Of a stretch of DNA of 44,102 nucleotides, positions 36,973 to 44,102 are shown piece after piece. Positions within the stretch are counted from its first letter, which is position 1. Every line of letters starts with the position of its first letter. Both the position numbers and the translations under genes were made by a program. The notes beneath the pieces are model-generated. The model was not told the origin of the DNA. It did no database searches and saw nothing but the letters and a program-made list of their open reading frames with translations. Location: the IMG/VR virus record IMGVR_UViG_3300042542_005175, positions 1 through 44,102 of that record; one strand, 5' to 3'. Source of the stretch: a virus.

Positions 36973-37970
36973 ATTCCCTGGTTGGCCACGGTGTTTTGGT
37001 TCAGATTATTTGGATTCTCACCAATGCCAACGTACCTGTTTGGTTGAGCCTGACCTTCGGTCAGAGGTACAGTGTTGTAGAGATTTCCAAGCACATCCTG
37101 AGCAAAGGCACTCAAGCCACTGAGCTGGAATGGAGAAGTAGCAGCACCACCAAAGTAGTTTGAGAATCCTGGAGCATGCACAAACGTAAAGGAAAACTCA
37201 GCTGATGTGGGCACATTTCTGATTCCATTTGGCCCATACTCCGTGGCTCCTCTCATCCATGGGCCCTTAAGCTTTACATTGACGCCAGAGACATAGCCGT
37301 AGCAACGTATGCCTGGGGCTCCATTACGATCGCCAACTGAGATTAGGTCCAACAAACAGGCTGGAGGAAACACAGTTGTGGCTTGGCCTGTGTTATTATT
37401 AAAAGCAATGGATTCCTCTTGGCCCACAGAGGCTGGAGTTCCATTAGTTGAAGCATCCTTGGAAGGGTTTGGAGCTTTGCCTGATCCAGTGGCTCCAGAA
37501 GCAGCTGACCCGTAATAATTTCCAACGGTAACTGATATGTTGGAACGATCTGCACTGTTGTTTATAGGCAACAACAATGAGTGCAGCTTGGCTGCCATGA
37601 TCAAGAGTGACAGTCCACCTTTACTGCAGAAAGGGTCCTGGTAGTGCAGAGAAAATGAGATGGGTATCTTGAGTGGGTCTGTCTTTTTGTACAGATGGAC
37701 ACCATCTGGAGTGTAAGGAGCAGACGTCTGTCGATAGTCAGCCTGTCTGGCAAGCTCAACTACCTCTGGCATAGACGGGAAATTGATAACTGTCGAAGAC
37801 GAAGCTTCGTTGCTTCTGTTGCTAGACAAGTAGTCAGCCACACCATTGTAAGTTGAGCCCAAAGACACAAGCCTTCCCAACACAGAGGGTCGGCGATCCA
37901 GTGGCCGGCTAGTATTAACCGGGGGACTGATGTAGCCTTGTTTTTGGCTTATTGGGTATTGTGCAGGCAT
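36969..37970 (-). CDS. baseplate/tail-tube-cap-type protein (candidate)
   Basis: A 333-residue protein just downstream of the tape measure gene, where T4 encodes baseplate tube-cap proteins 48 and 54. FPSMPEVVELARQADYRQTS, LKIPISFSLHYQDPFCSKG and the later PPACLLDLISVGDRNG, YGYVSGVNVKLKGPWMRG with AEFSFTFVHAPGFSNY form an alternating beta pattern as in tube and LysM-type baseplate proteins. A Gly/Ser/Thr-rich loop (ASGATGSGKAPNPSKDASTN) is inserted. Overlaps the gp46 end by 4 bases. The call rests mostly on position and general pattern. Confidence 0.45.
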   Translation of the reverse strand: MPAQYPISQKQGYISPPVNTSRPLDRRPSVLGRLVSLGSTYNGVADYLSSNRSNEASSSTVINFPSMPEVVELARQADYRQTSAPYTPDGVHLYKKTDPLKIPISFSLHYQDPFCSKGGLSLLIMAAKLHSLLLPINNSADRSNISVTVGNYYGSAASGATGSGKAPNPSKDASTNGTPASVGQEESIAFNNNTGQATTVFPPACLLDLISVGDRNGAPGIRCYGYVSGVNVKLKGPWMRGATEYGPNGIRNVPTSAEFSFTFVHAPGFSNYFGGAATSPFQLSGLSAFAQDVLGNLYNTVPLTEGQAQPNRYVGIGENPNNLNQNTVANQGI

Positions 37971-37984
37971 AAAATGTTTCTATT

Positions 37985-40813
37985 TCAGTAGGCTCCAGCT
38001 CCCATTGATTTTACTCTGATCAATTGCTGGTACTGGTCTTCCTCATCTTGACGCTTCTTAGCATCATCCGACTGACTCTGAGTTATGTTCACCTGGCGTT
38101 CCAAGTATTTTACCATGTCTGTCATCAGAGCGAGTTGTTGAGCTTCGTCTCTGTTGATAGGACGATTCTCGGTTACAAGCTGATTTTGTTGAGCGGCTAT
38201 GGCATTTCTAAGATAGATGACATCTCTTTGGGCTAACTCATTTTTGAACTGAGCGGCCTGAACATCAGAAATCGCTTGAGTACCGCCCTCGCCTCTCATC
38301 ATCCCCGCAATCATTTTTTCACGATTAGCGAGCAAATCCCCAAAATTTGTCGTATTTCCACCTGAGCTAACGACAGAAAGTGTCTTTAGGCGTTCAGCCT
38401 CAGTCAAGTCCTCGTCGGTACTGATTGATGCCCCACGAACTTGTGATGAGCGACGAATTAGATCACTTCTAATTTGCTCAGCATTAACTGCCCTGGCATT
38501 GTCATTTGACTTGTTGATGTCTCTTATTTCGCGGATTAGGTCGACGTCTTTCTTTACAAAATAGGCTGCTAAGGCTGTCAGTGCGACAACAGCTATGCCC
38601 AACGGAGACAGAAGCGCTGCAAGGCCTTTAGCAATTGGCACGAAAATAACTTTAAGTGGGTTAATCAAGAAATTCATAAACATGGCTCCAATGCCAGTCG
38701 AAGCACCAGTGGCTCCAACACCAAGGCCACCAGCGGCCATGGCTCCTGAAACTGCAGTGCCCACAGTTGTTCCCATCAACTGAGCATTCAGAGCTCTGAC
38801 ACCAGCCATGGCGACTGGAGCCCAGATGGCCAGTTGACGAATGCTGTTGACTAGTAAGCCTATAGCTCCCACGGCTACCACACCACCCACAAACGCCAAG
38901 GTTTCAAACACGCCTGGAATCTGACGAATGTAGTCAAGCAACCAAGCCACACCCTTAGCCGCATAGGACAGAGCTGAGACAAATGGCCACATGCCAGCAG
39001 CCAGTAGTTTCTGAAGGCTTTCAGAGATGGATGAGATAGACTTGCCAAGGTTGGCCACCTCGTTGGAGTAACGTTGATCCAACGTAATGGTGTCCTCTGT
39101 TCGAGAATTCAGCTCAGCGGCAGCTTTGGACAGATTGCGTAGTGACGCCACAGAGAGACCTGTCTGCACGGACAAGTCCTCAAGCACAGCTATCTGCTGC
39201 AACAGAGGCTGATTTTTAGTCAGCTTATCCACGTACTCACCAAGGCTAGCAATAAATCGTTGTTGTTCGGCTTGACTTCCAAGATTCTCAGGATTCATTC
39301 CCAAGGCCATGGCCATCTGCATTCCACCACTAGATGTGGAAATCTGCTTGAAGAAATTGACGTAGTCACCAGACATGCCAGTGAACTGACGAAGGGCATC
39401 ATCAATCCTCAGTGTGCTCTTGATCACTTCAGCATAGTTGCTGATGTTGCCCATGATCATCAAAGCCTCGCCCAAATCCCTAGTGAAACGGCCAAACTCA
39501 TCGGCTGTCAACCTGGTATTCTCACGAATCGTGGCGAGAGTATCGCCCATCGTCGTAAGATTGATTCCAGCCTGCTTGCTATAGAAAACAATGTGGGCAG
39601 CGTTGTCACCAGAGATACCCAAGGCTTCAGCCATCTTTACAGCCATGGAGGCTGACTGTGTCAACTCGTCCGTTCCAGCCTTGAAGTTAAGACGGCCAAG
39701 AGCAGCCATGGCCTCAACAGTGGTAGCCACTGTTCCACCACCTTGAAAGGCCGCTTTCAAACCCTGAGCAAAAAGTATGCTGCGAGTTCCAACATTACTT
39801 GCAAAGCTTTCAAATCCTTTTTGAAAGGCGTCAAGCTGAGTCTTTACAAGGGCTAGAAGTTCTCCAAACAGAGAGTTCCTGATCTCATCAACCAGCTTGA
39901 AGCTGATGTCACGCAACTGCTTGAAACGATCCTCAGCCACATTGCCTATAAGCTGCCTTGAGCTGTCACGAGCCCTTTGTACCAAATCTTCAAAGGAAGA
40001 GATGGTGGAGGTCAGTGCACCACTCGGATCAGAGTCCCTGATTCTCTCTAGACTGGCTGCAACCAAATCAGCTTGACTGGTGAACTGAGTGACCACTGTC
40101 TTGCTCTTGTCCATCTCAGCATGGAAGCTCTCCTGAAGATTGCTAAGACTGAGCACCATCTGACGCAGGTTTTCAACGTCACCTGACTGAGTCGTCTTGA
40201 TTGCATCAGACAGATTCTTAATGTCATTAGCAAGGGCTTGGGCCTCACTGCTGATCGTAACGCCCAGCAGACTAAGGCCAGACTGGTAGTTCTCAAAATT
40301 CTTGAGCGTGCTAGCCGAGATATTCTTGATCCTCTGGCCAGCCGTGTCACTAGTGTCAGTGAGTGCGGCAGTGATCTGATTCTTCAGCTTGAGAGACTGA
40401 GATACTGCAGCAGAAAGACCTGACTGACCAGCTATTTCATTTAGCCGAGTCAGCTCATCATTGATTTGGGCCAGCCTGAGTGGTACGCCCTTGTTTGTCG
40501 CATCAACCAGGGCTCTGTTTATCTCCGTGATGGCTGTTCTCAAATCACCTGTCACAGAGGCTTGCAACTGACGATACTCATTGGCAAGACGAGAAACAGC
40601 CTGACTGGATTCTTGAGTGGTTCTAGCATTGCCACCAAGAGCCTTTAGCGTCTTGGACATCTCACCACCGTTGAATACCGCGTCAGCCTCCCTGATGCGT
40701 TTGACAAATGAGTCGAAGTACTGACTAGTAACCTTTGTACTATCAGCTATCGACTTACTTGATTGGGCCAAGCCATTGGCCAGTGCTTGTGCTTGAGCAG
40801 CTGCTGTCGTCAC
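37985..40813 (-). CDS. tape measure protein
   Basis: A 942-residue protein, the longest in the window, with the composition of a tape measure: long Gln/Ser/Ala-rich helices through residues 1-600 (for example AQALANGLAQSSKSIADSTK, IRDSDPSGALTSTISSFEDL), then hydrophobic stretches at about 636-675 (FETLAFVGGVVAVGAIGLLV) and 712-755 (PLGIAVVALTALAAYFVKKD), and a charged helical end. Tape measures set tail length and form a channel through the inner membrane during DNA entry. T4 gp29 is 590 residues, so the tail here may be longer. Family inferred from length, helices and neighbours. Confidence 0.8.
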   Translation of the reverse strand: MTTAAAQAQALANGLAQSSKSIADSTKVTSQYFDSFVKRIREADAVFNGGEMSKTLKALGGNARTTQESSQAVSRLANEYRQLQASVTGDLRTAITEINRALVDATNKGVPLRLAQINDELTRLNEIAGQSGLSAAVSQSLKLKNQITAALTDTSDTAGQRIKNISASTLKNFENYQSGLSLLGVTISSEAQALANDIKNLSDAIKTTQSGDVENLRQMVLSLSNLQESFHAEMDKSKTVVTQFTSQADLVAASLERIRDSDPSGALTSTISSFEDLVQRARDSSRQLIGNVAEDRFKQLRDISFKLVDEIRNSLFGELLALVKTQLDAFQKGFESFASNVGTRSILFAQGLKAAFQGGGTVATTVEAMAALGRLNFKAGTDELTQSASMAVKMAEALGISGDNAAHIVFYSKQAGINLTTMGDTLATIRENTRLTADEFGRFTRDLGEALMIMGNISNYAEVIKSTLRIDDALRQFTGMSGDYVNFFKQISTSSGGMQMAMALGMNPENLGSQAEQQRFIASLGEYVDKLTKNQPLLQQIAVLEDLSVQTGLSVASLRNLSKAAAELNSRTEDTITLDQRYSNEVANLGKSISSISESLQKLLAAGMWPFVSALSYAAKGVAWLLDYIRQIPGVFETLAFVGGVVAVGAIGLLVNSIRQLAIWAPVAMAGVRALNAQLMGTTVGTAVSGAMAAGGLGVGATGASTGIGAMFMNFLINPLKVIFVPIAKGLAALLSPLGIAVVALTALAAYFVKKDVDLIREIRDINKSNDNARAVNAEQIRSDLIRRSSQVRGASISTDEDLTEAERLKTLSVVSSGGNTTNFGDLLANREKMIAGMMRGEGGTQAISDVQAAQFKNELAQRDVIYLRNAIAAQQNQLVTENRPINRDEAQQLALMTDMVKYLERQVNITQSQSDDAKKRQDEEDQYQQLIRVKSMGAGAY

Positions 40814-40816
40814 ACA

Positions 40817-41500
40817 CTAACTACGTATCGTCGCAGCAGCATACCAGAGCAGCAAATCTACCTTGCCCAGTGGCCATTGGGACATGCGAGGACACGATTC
40901 CCTGGCAGACAGGCAAAGATCACGGGCTGTATAAAATCCAAAATTCTTGGCCAATCGGACCAAGTGCACGTCTGGCTTGACAAGCTGGACTGCTCCCAGA
41001 TTGCGTGCAAGATGCATAGAAAGTGCCGGGCCCATAAAGGCGATGTTTTGTATGGCCAGTGGATCTCGAGCGTCCAGATATTGTTTTCTGAAAGGATACC
41101 AGCCTTCTCTGACTTGATTTCTAGTTTTGAAAATAGCATCGAACTTGGCGTGGTTGCGCCAAATCTTGAAGACTTCGTCCTTGTCAGGTGGACTGGCTTT
41201 CTCAGACGGCACAAACTTTCCATGCTTATCGAGCAGGTTGTGAGCAGTCAAAAGCTTGTCATAGTTGGCTGTGACAGCTTTGGCCGAGAAGCCGCTGACG
41301 TAGACACACCACAGATAGTTTCTGAAGAAAAACTCCTCAGAGATCACGTCAACAGACGCCTGGGCTATGGACTCCCAGGAGTCATAGAACTCCCTTGAGC
41401 AGTGAGTGTGCACCACATCCCATGCATGCTCAGTCATCTGGTTGAGATCACCACACTCAACCAACTTCTTGGTCTTGACTTTCTTCTTGATGGTTTCCAC
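40817..41500 (-). CDS. HhH-GPD-like DNA glycosylase (candidate)
   Basis: A 227-residue protein starting at a GTG. IQNIAFMGPALSMHLARNLG (150-169) resembles the helix-hairpin-helix of HhH-GPD glycosylases ('G.G.kTA..la..lg'), followed by LVKPDVHLVRLAKNFGF, where D177 stands at the catalytic Asp of the GPD loop ('p.D.HV.R'). FFFRNYLWCVYVSGFSAKAV near residue 60-75 fits the first helices of the fold, and GKVDLLLWYAA the last. Such enzymes remove damaged or modified bases. Here the gene lies between the tape measure and a divergent plus gene. The fold is plausible; the substrate is unknown. Confidence 0.5.
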   Translation of the reverse strand: METIKKKVKTKKLVECGDLNQMTEHAWDVVHTHCSREFYDSWESIAQASVDVISEEFFFRNYLWCVYVSGFSAKAVTANYDKLLTAHNLLDKHGKFVPSEKASPPDKDEVFKIWRNHAKFDAIFKTRNQVREGWYPFRKQYLDARDPLAIQNIAFMGPALSMHLARNLGAVQLVKPDVHLVRLAKNFGFYTARDLCLSARESCPRMSQWPLGKVDLLLWYAAATIRS

Positions 41501-41508
41501 GAAAAATG

Positions 41509-41537
41509 TTTACAACCTTGGGTTGGGTCTGTACACT
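41509..41537 (+). promoter_or_regulatory. sigma70-like promoter, predicted leaderless transcript
   Basis: TTTACA (41509-41514), a 17-base spacer and TACACT (41532-41537) precede the ATG at 41547 by 9 bases, the same layout as before 30419. There is no space or sequence for a ribosome-binding site, so the mRNA should begin 2-3 bases before the start codon. Confidence 0.65.
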
Positions 41538-41546
41538 CAGTAGCAT

Positions 41547-42206
41547 ATGAATTTCTCATATGGACATAACTTGGTGACATCGATTCACCAGATTGAAGTA
41601 AAGAAGAAGGACAGATTTAGTCTGTGCCTCAAAAATCGTTGGGTGACACCACTCAAGAAGATGGAAATCGCTATTGTCAGAGGTGTAGATTGGCTCCCTT
41701 GGATTAAGTCTGATCCGTTGGACTTCCTTGAAAAATATCACAGGGTGAACTGGCTACGCTTCCTGGATTTTGACGAACAGTTTTTCCAGGTTAAAAACTA
41801 CTTGAATGGAACGACCATTCTGGACTATTTCCAAGCCTGTAAAGATTTCCAAGTTGTGCTGTTGGACAACCCTGTAAATTTCAAAGATTTCTGCGAGAAA
41901 AACAGCATTCGATTGTTGTCAAAGCTTTGTGGTTACCATGGCAAAATCTTGTTTTCGGCCAAGATTGGTCACAGAGGTTTTATTGGCACTTCAACTAAAA
42001 GCTTGGTGCTGAATGAGATAAAGTTGTTTGGCAAGAAGATGGTTTTAGCGGACCATGTGTGGGTCGAGTACACCAAGAAGTGGGCTGTGGCTGAACCTCT
42101 TATTGGAGGCAACAAAGTCTACGTGCTTGGACATGTGGTTTCTTACAAACGGAAAGACGGAACTGTCGACTATGCAATCAAAGCTAGCAAAGTCATTCGT
42201 GCATGA
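41547..42206 (+). CDS. hypothetical protein (219 residues)
   Basis: A 219-residue protein with its own promoter and terminator, so a single-gene unit. Aromatic residues are frequent (NWLRFLDFDEQFFQVKNYL, TILDYFQACKDFQVVLLDN), and the C-terminal part alternates beta strands with a final basic segment (LGHVVSYKRKDGTVDYAIKA). No P-loop, zinc or membrane segment is seen. I do not recognise it. The expression layout resembles that of the amidotransferase gene and suggests early or middle expression. Confidence 0.65.
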   Translation: MNFSYGHNLVTSIHQIEVKKKDRFSLCLKNRWVTPLKKMEIAIVRGVDWLPWIKSDPLDFLEKYHRVNWLRFLDFDEQFFQVKNYLNGTTILDYFQACKDFQVVLLDNPVNFKDFCEKNSIRLLSKLCGYHGKILFSAKIGHRGFIGTSTKSLVLNEIKLFGKKMVLADHVWVEYTKKWAVAEPLIGGNKVYVLGHVVSYKRKDGTVDYAIKASKVIRA

Positions 42207-42207
42207 A

Positions 42208-42239
42208 AAAACCCACCTGGATTTCTCCAGGTGGGTTTT
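42208..42239. terminator. bidirectional rho-independent terminator
   Basis: AAAACCCACCTGGA (42208-42221) pairs perfectly with TCCAGGTGGGTTTT (42226-42239) around a TTTC loop. The A- and T-flanked 14-bp stem serves both the plus gene ending at 42206 and the minus capsid gene ending at 42255. Confidence 0.93.
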
Positions 42240-42254
42240 GCTTAATCAGCTAGC

Positions 42255-43706
42255 TTAGCCGATGACTGGACCGAAGGAGCTCGGAGCATTTTGCACAATG
42301 CCACGGGCGTAGAACTTCGAGTTGATCATCTTCTTCGCGAAGCTGGTCGCGAAGCCCCGTTGATGGAGGAAGTCAGGCAGCATGATGTCTGGGGTGGTGT
42401 ACAGCTTCTGGTACTCAGCCAGGACGTAGCCGGTACGGAGGAACTGGTCACCCTTGTGGCCAACGAGGAACTCGTTGGTCGGATAGTGAGGATCAGCGAA
42501 GATCTTCTTGTTACCCAGGTCACCGATGTAGGTGATGCCCTGCATCTCAACGCGGTTGTTACGCGGCACGAAGTGTGGCAGCGTGGCAACAACGGTGGCG
42601 GCCTGGAGGCCGAGCAGCGCCCAGTTACCAGCAACCATGTTCGTCGAACCAAAGATGAAGTTGGAGGCAGTCTCCATAGCATCAATGAACGAGTACTTGT
42701 GGGTCTGGTAGTTGACGTTCGAGGGAGGCGTAGCATCCCAGGTAACGAAACCAGCGTCAGCACGGGCACGCAGGTCGAAGATGACCTGACGATGCTTCTG
42801 ATACTGAAGCGCGTTGGTGATGGCGTTGAGCAGAATCGACTCAGCGCGGATGTTGTACATCGCGGAGAGGTTCTGATCAGCTTCCTCGGACCACACGGCC
42901 TTCAGCTTCATCACCTGCGCAGTGACAGGGGTGGAGCTGATCTTGACCTCGTAGTCCATGATCGACTGATTACCTTCCGAGTTGAACTGGTAGGTGATCG
43001 TGTACGAAGAGCTGGCGGAAACACCAGTGACAGTGATAGCGCCGCTGACATAGTTCACAGTGCCACCAGAGATGGAACCAGAAGCAATGAAAGCGCCGTT
43101 GCCGTCATCCGTGGTCGTGTCGCTGCCGATCGTCAGCTGGAGGGTACCAGGACGAATTGGAGTCCACTCGAGGGTAGCAGCACCACCAGAGAGGGCACCG
43201 GTCTCGTTGGAAACGAGTTCGGAACCATCGTCGTCACGGTCAACAGCACCACCAAGAGCGCGCCACATCGGAGCACCCTTAGGAGTCTGACCCTTACGAC
43301 GACCAGTGATGATGTCGAGGTAGACGATCTGCGACACCGGACCAGCCATAGGCTGGAGGGCGACGAGCTGGTCAATGACATCGTTCTCAGCCATGTTGGA
43401 GATGACTGGGAAGATCCACTTGTCGAAAGTGCCGAGGTTGGAAGTTCTCGTCACCTCATCGAGGCGACCGAACTTACGACGGCAGTTTTCGAGCATGATA
43501 GCGGCGATGGGCCGCTTGTACTCCGGCATGTGCGACACGAACTGCTTCCATCCGAGAGCTTCCCAGAGTCCACGATCAGACCCCTCTGCTACTCCGACGT
43601 CAGTGTCCGCGAGGCGCTTGCCCCACTCATAGATTTCGGTGAAGCGTGTTACGCCACCGCCTTCTGTGGCCAGCTCAGGGCGGCCGCTAGGTGCAATGAT
43701 GACCAT
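42255..43706 (-). CDS. major capsid protein (gp23-like)
   Basis: A 483-residue protein with the HK97-type capsid layout of T4 gp23: ALGWKQFVSHMPEYKRPIAA, IMLENCRRKFGRLDEVTRTS, then the conserved VIDQLVALQPMAGPVSQIVY (gp23-type 'd..gvQPm.gPtg.i'), and the C-terminal GNKKIFADPHYPTNEFLVGH, PDFLHQRGFATSFAKKMINS. Between about 175 and 245 a beta-rich insert (TLEWTPIRPGTLQLTIGSDT, SGGTVNYVSGAITVTGVSAS) probably forms the surface-exposed insertion domain. Codons favour C-ending forms more than most neighbours, as expected for the most abundant protein. The leader (ACACAAAGTAACATCAT) has no Shine-Dalgarno sequence. It follows the scaffold-like gene. Confidence 0.9.
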   Translation of the reverse strand: MVIIAPSGRPELATEGGGVTRFTEIYEWGKRLADTDVGVAEGSDRGLWEALGWKQFVSHMPEYKRPIAAIMLENCRRKFGRLDEVTRTSNLGTFDKWIFPVISNMAENDVIDQLVALQPMAGPVSQIVYLDIITGRRKGQTPKGAPMWRALGGAVDRDDDGSELVSNETGALSGGAATLEWTPIRPGTLQLTIGSDTTTDDGNGAFIASGSISGGTVNYVSGAITVTGVSASSSYTITYQFNSEGNQSIMDYEVKISSTPVTAQVMKLKAVWSEEADQNLSAMYNIRAESILLNAITNALQYQKHRQVIFDLRARADAGFVTWDATPPSNVNYQTHKYSFIDAMETASNFIFGSTNMVAGNWALLGLQAATVVATLPHFVPRNNRVEMQGITYIGDLGNKKIFADPHYPTNEFLVGHKGDQFLRTGYVLAEYQKLYTTPDIMLPDFLHQRGFATSFAKKMINSKFYARGIVQNAPSSFGPVIG

Positions 43707-43722
43707 ATGATGTTACTTTGTG

Positions 43723-44102
43723 TTATTGTTGTGAACCCGAAGTCGAGAGACGACGGGCAATGGCAATACTCTCACTAATGTTACGGGGATTGCCAACCGG
43801 CACAACGATAGTGCCGAGCTTGCCCGTGTCCTTTGACTCAGTGACTGGGGTTGAAGTCTCAACCTTGGCCTCAGTGATAGCGGCCTTGGTTTCAACATTC
43901 TCCTTAGACTCATTCGTCGCAGGGACAGTTGGTGTTGAAGCAGCAGGGGCTTCAACCGCCGCAGCCTTAGGAGCTGCAACCTTCTTAGAAGGTTGGATGG
44001 ACTCACGCAGAGAGGCGAGAGCCTCTGGAGTCTTGGCTTCCTTGAGCTTAGCAGCAAATTCAGTGTCGGACTTGAGCTTTTCAGCAAACTCAAGCTCGAG
44101 AA
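43723..44102 (-). CDS. prohead scaffold/core-type protein, partial (N-terminus beyond right edge)
   Basis: The minus frame entering at the right edge runs 126 codons to TAA at 43723, ending ARRLSTSGSQQ. The visible part is helical and charged (LELEFAEKLKSDTEFAAKLK, EALASLRESIQPSKK), then Ala/Pro/Glu/Thr-rich and disordered (VEAPAASTPTVPATNESKEN), with a final folded piece (LGTIVVPVGNPRNISESIAI). This composition and the place 16 bases upstream of the capsid gene match the T4 order scaffold (22) then capsid (23). A prohead core role is likely. A neighbouring Arg/Leu-rich frame over the same bases is a shadow. Confidence 0.7.
   Translation of the reverse strand, partial: LELEFAEKLKSDTEFAAKLKEAKTPEALASLRESIQPSKKVAAPKAAAVEAPAASTPTVPATNESKENVETKAAITEAKVETSTPVTESKDTGKLGTIVVPVGNPRNISESIAIARRLSTSGSQQ

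Noticed and set aside
42291-43778. A 495-codon open frame antisense to the capsid gene
   Set aside because: Arg/Val/Asp-rich, no recognisable domain, and fully covered by the capsid gene; it reflects the strong C-ending codon bias of that gene.
43713-44093. An Arg/Leu/Ser-rich open frame on minus near the right edge
   Set aside because: Low-complexity shadow of the scaffold-like gene, whose own frame gives a sensible sequence ending ARRLSTSGSQQ.
1-44102. tRNA, rRNA, integrase, transposase or CRISPR features
   Set aside because: No cloverleaf, conserved rRNA stretch, recombinase motif or regularly spaced repeats were seen on either strand.

Overview
The window is part of the genome of a large, contractile-tailed bacteriophage (a myovirus distantly related to the T4 supergroup). 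The evidence is a full set of T4-type parts: major capsid protein (42255-43706) preceded by the end of a scaffold-like gene, portal (6825-8795), tail sheath (25137-27548), tail tube (24482-25111), tape measure (37985-40813), a gp25-like baseplate wedge protein, gp27-like hub, gp5/VgrG-like spike, gp46/gp47 recombination nuclease subunits, DnaG/gp61-type primase, FEN-type 5'-3' exonuclease and a GroES-like co-chaperonin. No tRNA, rRNA, CRISPR, integrase or IS element was seen. The host cannot be named. Genes are packed almost edge to edge, usually with ATGA or TAATG overlaps, and no stretch over 300 bases lacks a gene.

Layout. 1-1700 (minus): a cut-off FkbM-type methyltransferase, a GT9-type glycosyltransferase and a small unknown gene. 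1674-4520 (plus): virion-type genes including a PA14-domain protein. 4494-8795 (minus): collagen-like fibre protein, HU-like protein, PKD-gp25 fusion and portal. 8835-10979: small regulators, a Nudix-like protein and gp47. 11084-11593: a strongly insulated, probably highly expressed virion-type gene. 11659-13253 (minus): co-chaperonin and primase. 13458-17986: a tail-tube paralogue and then, on plus, the spike and a run of baseplate/virion-type genes. 17983-19784 (minus): exonuclease, a 39-residue gene, gp26-like hub assembly protein. 19791-24418 (plus): P-loop kinase, dCMP-hydroxymethylase-like protein, carbamoyltransferase and four small unknowns. 24482-29631 (minus): tube, sheath and neck-region genes. 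29641-31162 (plus): small gene, Vsr/DUF559-like endonuclease, stand-alone class II glutamine amidotransferase. 31159-35000 (minus): hub and virion genes. 35035-36972 (plus): gp46. 36969-41500 (minus): baseplate protein, tape measure, a DNA-glycosylase-like protein. 41547-42206 (plus): unknown. 42255-44102 (minus): capsid and scaffold.

The most interesting system is the cassette at 19791-22917. The thymidylate-synthase-fold enzyme carries Asp (residue 172) where thymidylate synthases have the uracil-reading Asn, which points to dCMP hydroxymethylation. The next gene, overlapping by 4 bases, is a full NodU/TobZ-type O-carbamoyltransferase, and a P-loop nucleotide kinase precedes them. Together they predict that this phage makes 5-hydroxymethylcytosine and caps it by carbamoylation, giving 5-carbamoyloxymethylcytosine in its DNA. 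This is an inference from sequence and needs mass spectrometry of virion DNA.

A second theme is expression. Several plus-strand units begin with a sigma70-like promoter (TTTACA, 16-17 bases, TATACT/TACACT) whose -10 box lies only 9 bases before the start codon, so their mRNAs should be leaderless. Shine-Dalgarno sequences are scarce even before capsid, sheath and tube genes. Three long A/T-flanked hairpins act as terminators, two of them placed between converging transcription units.
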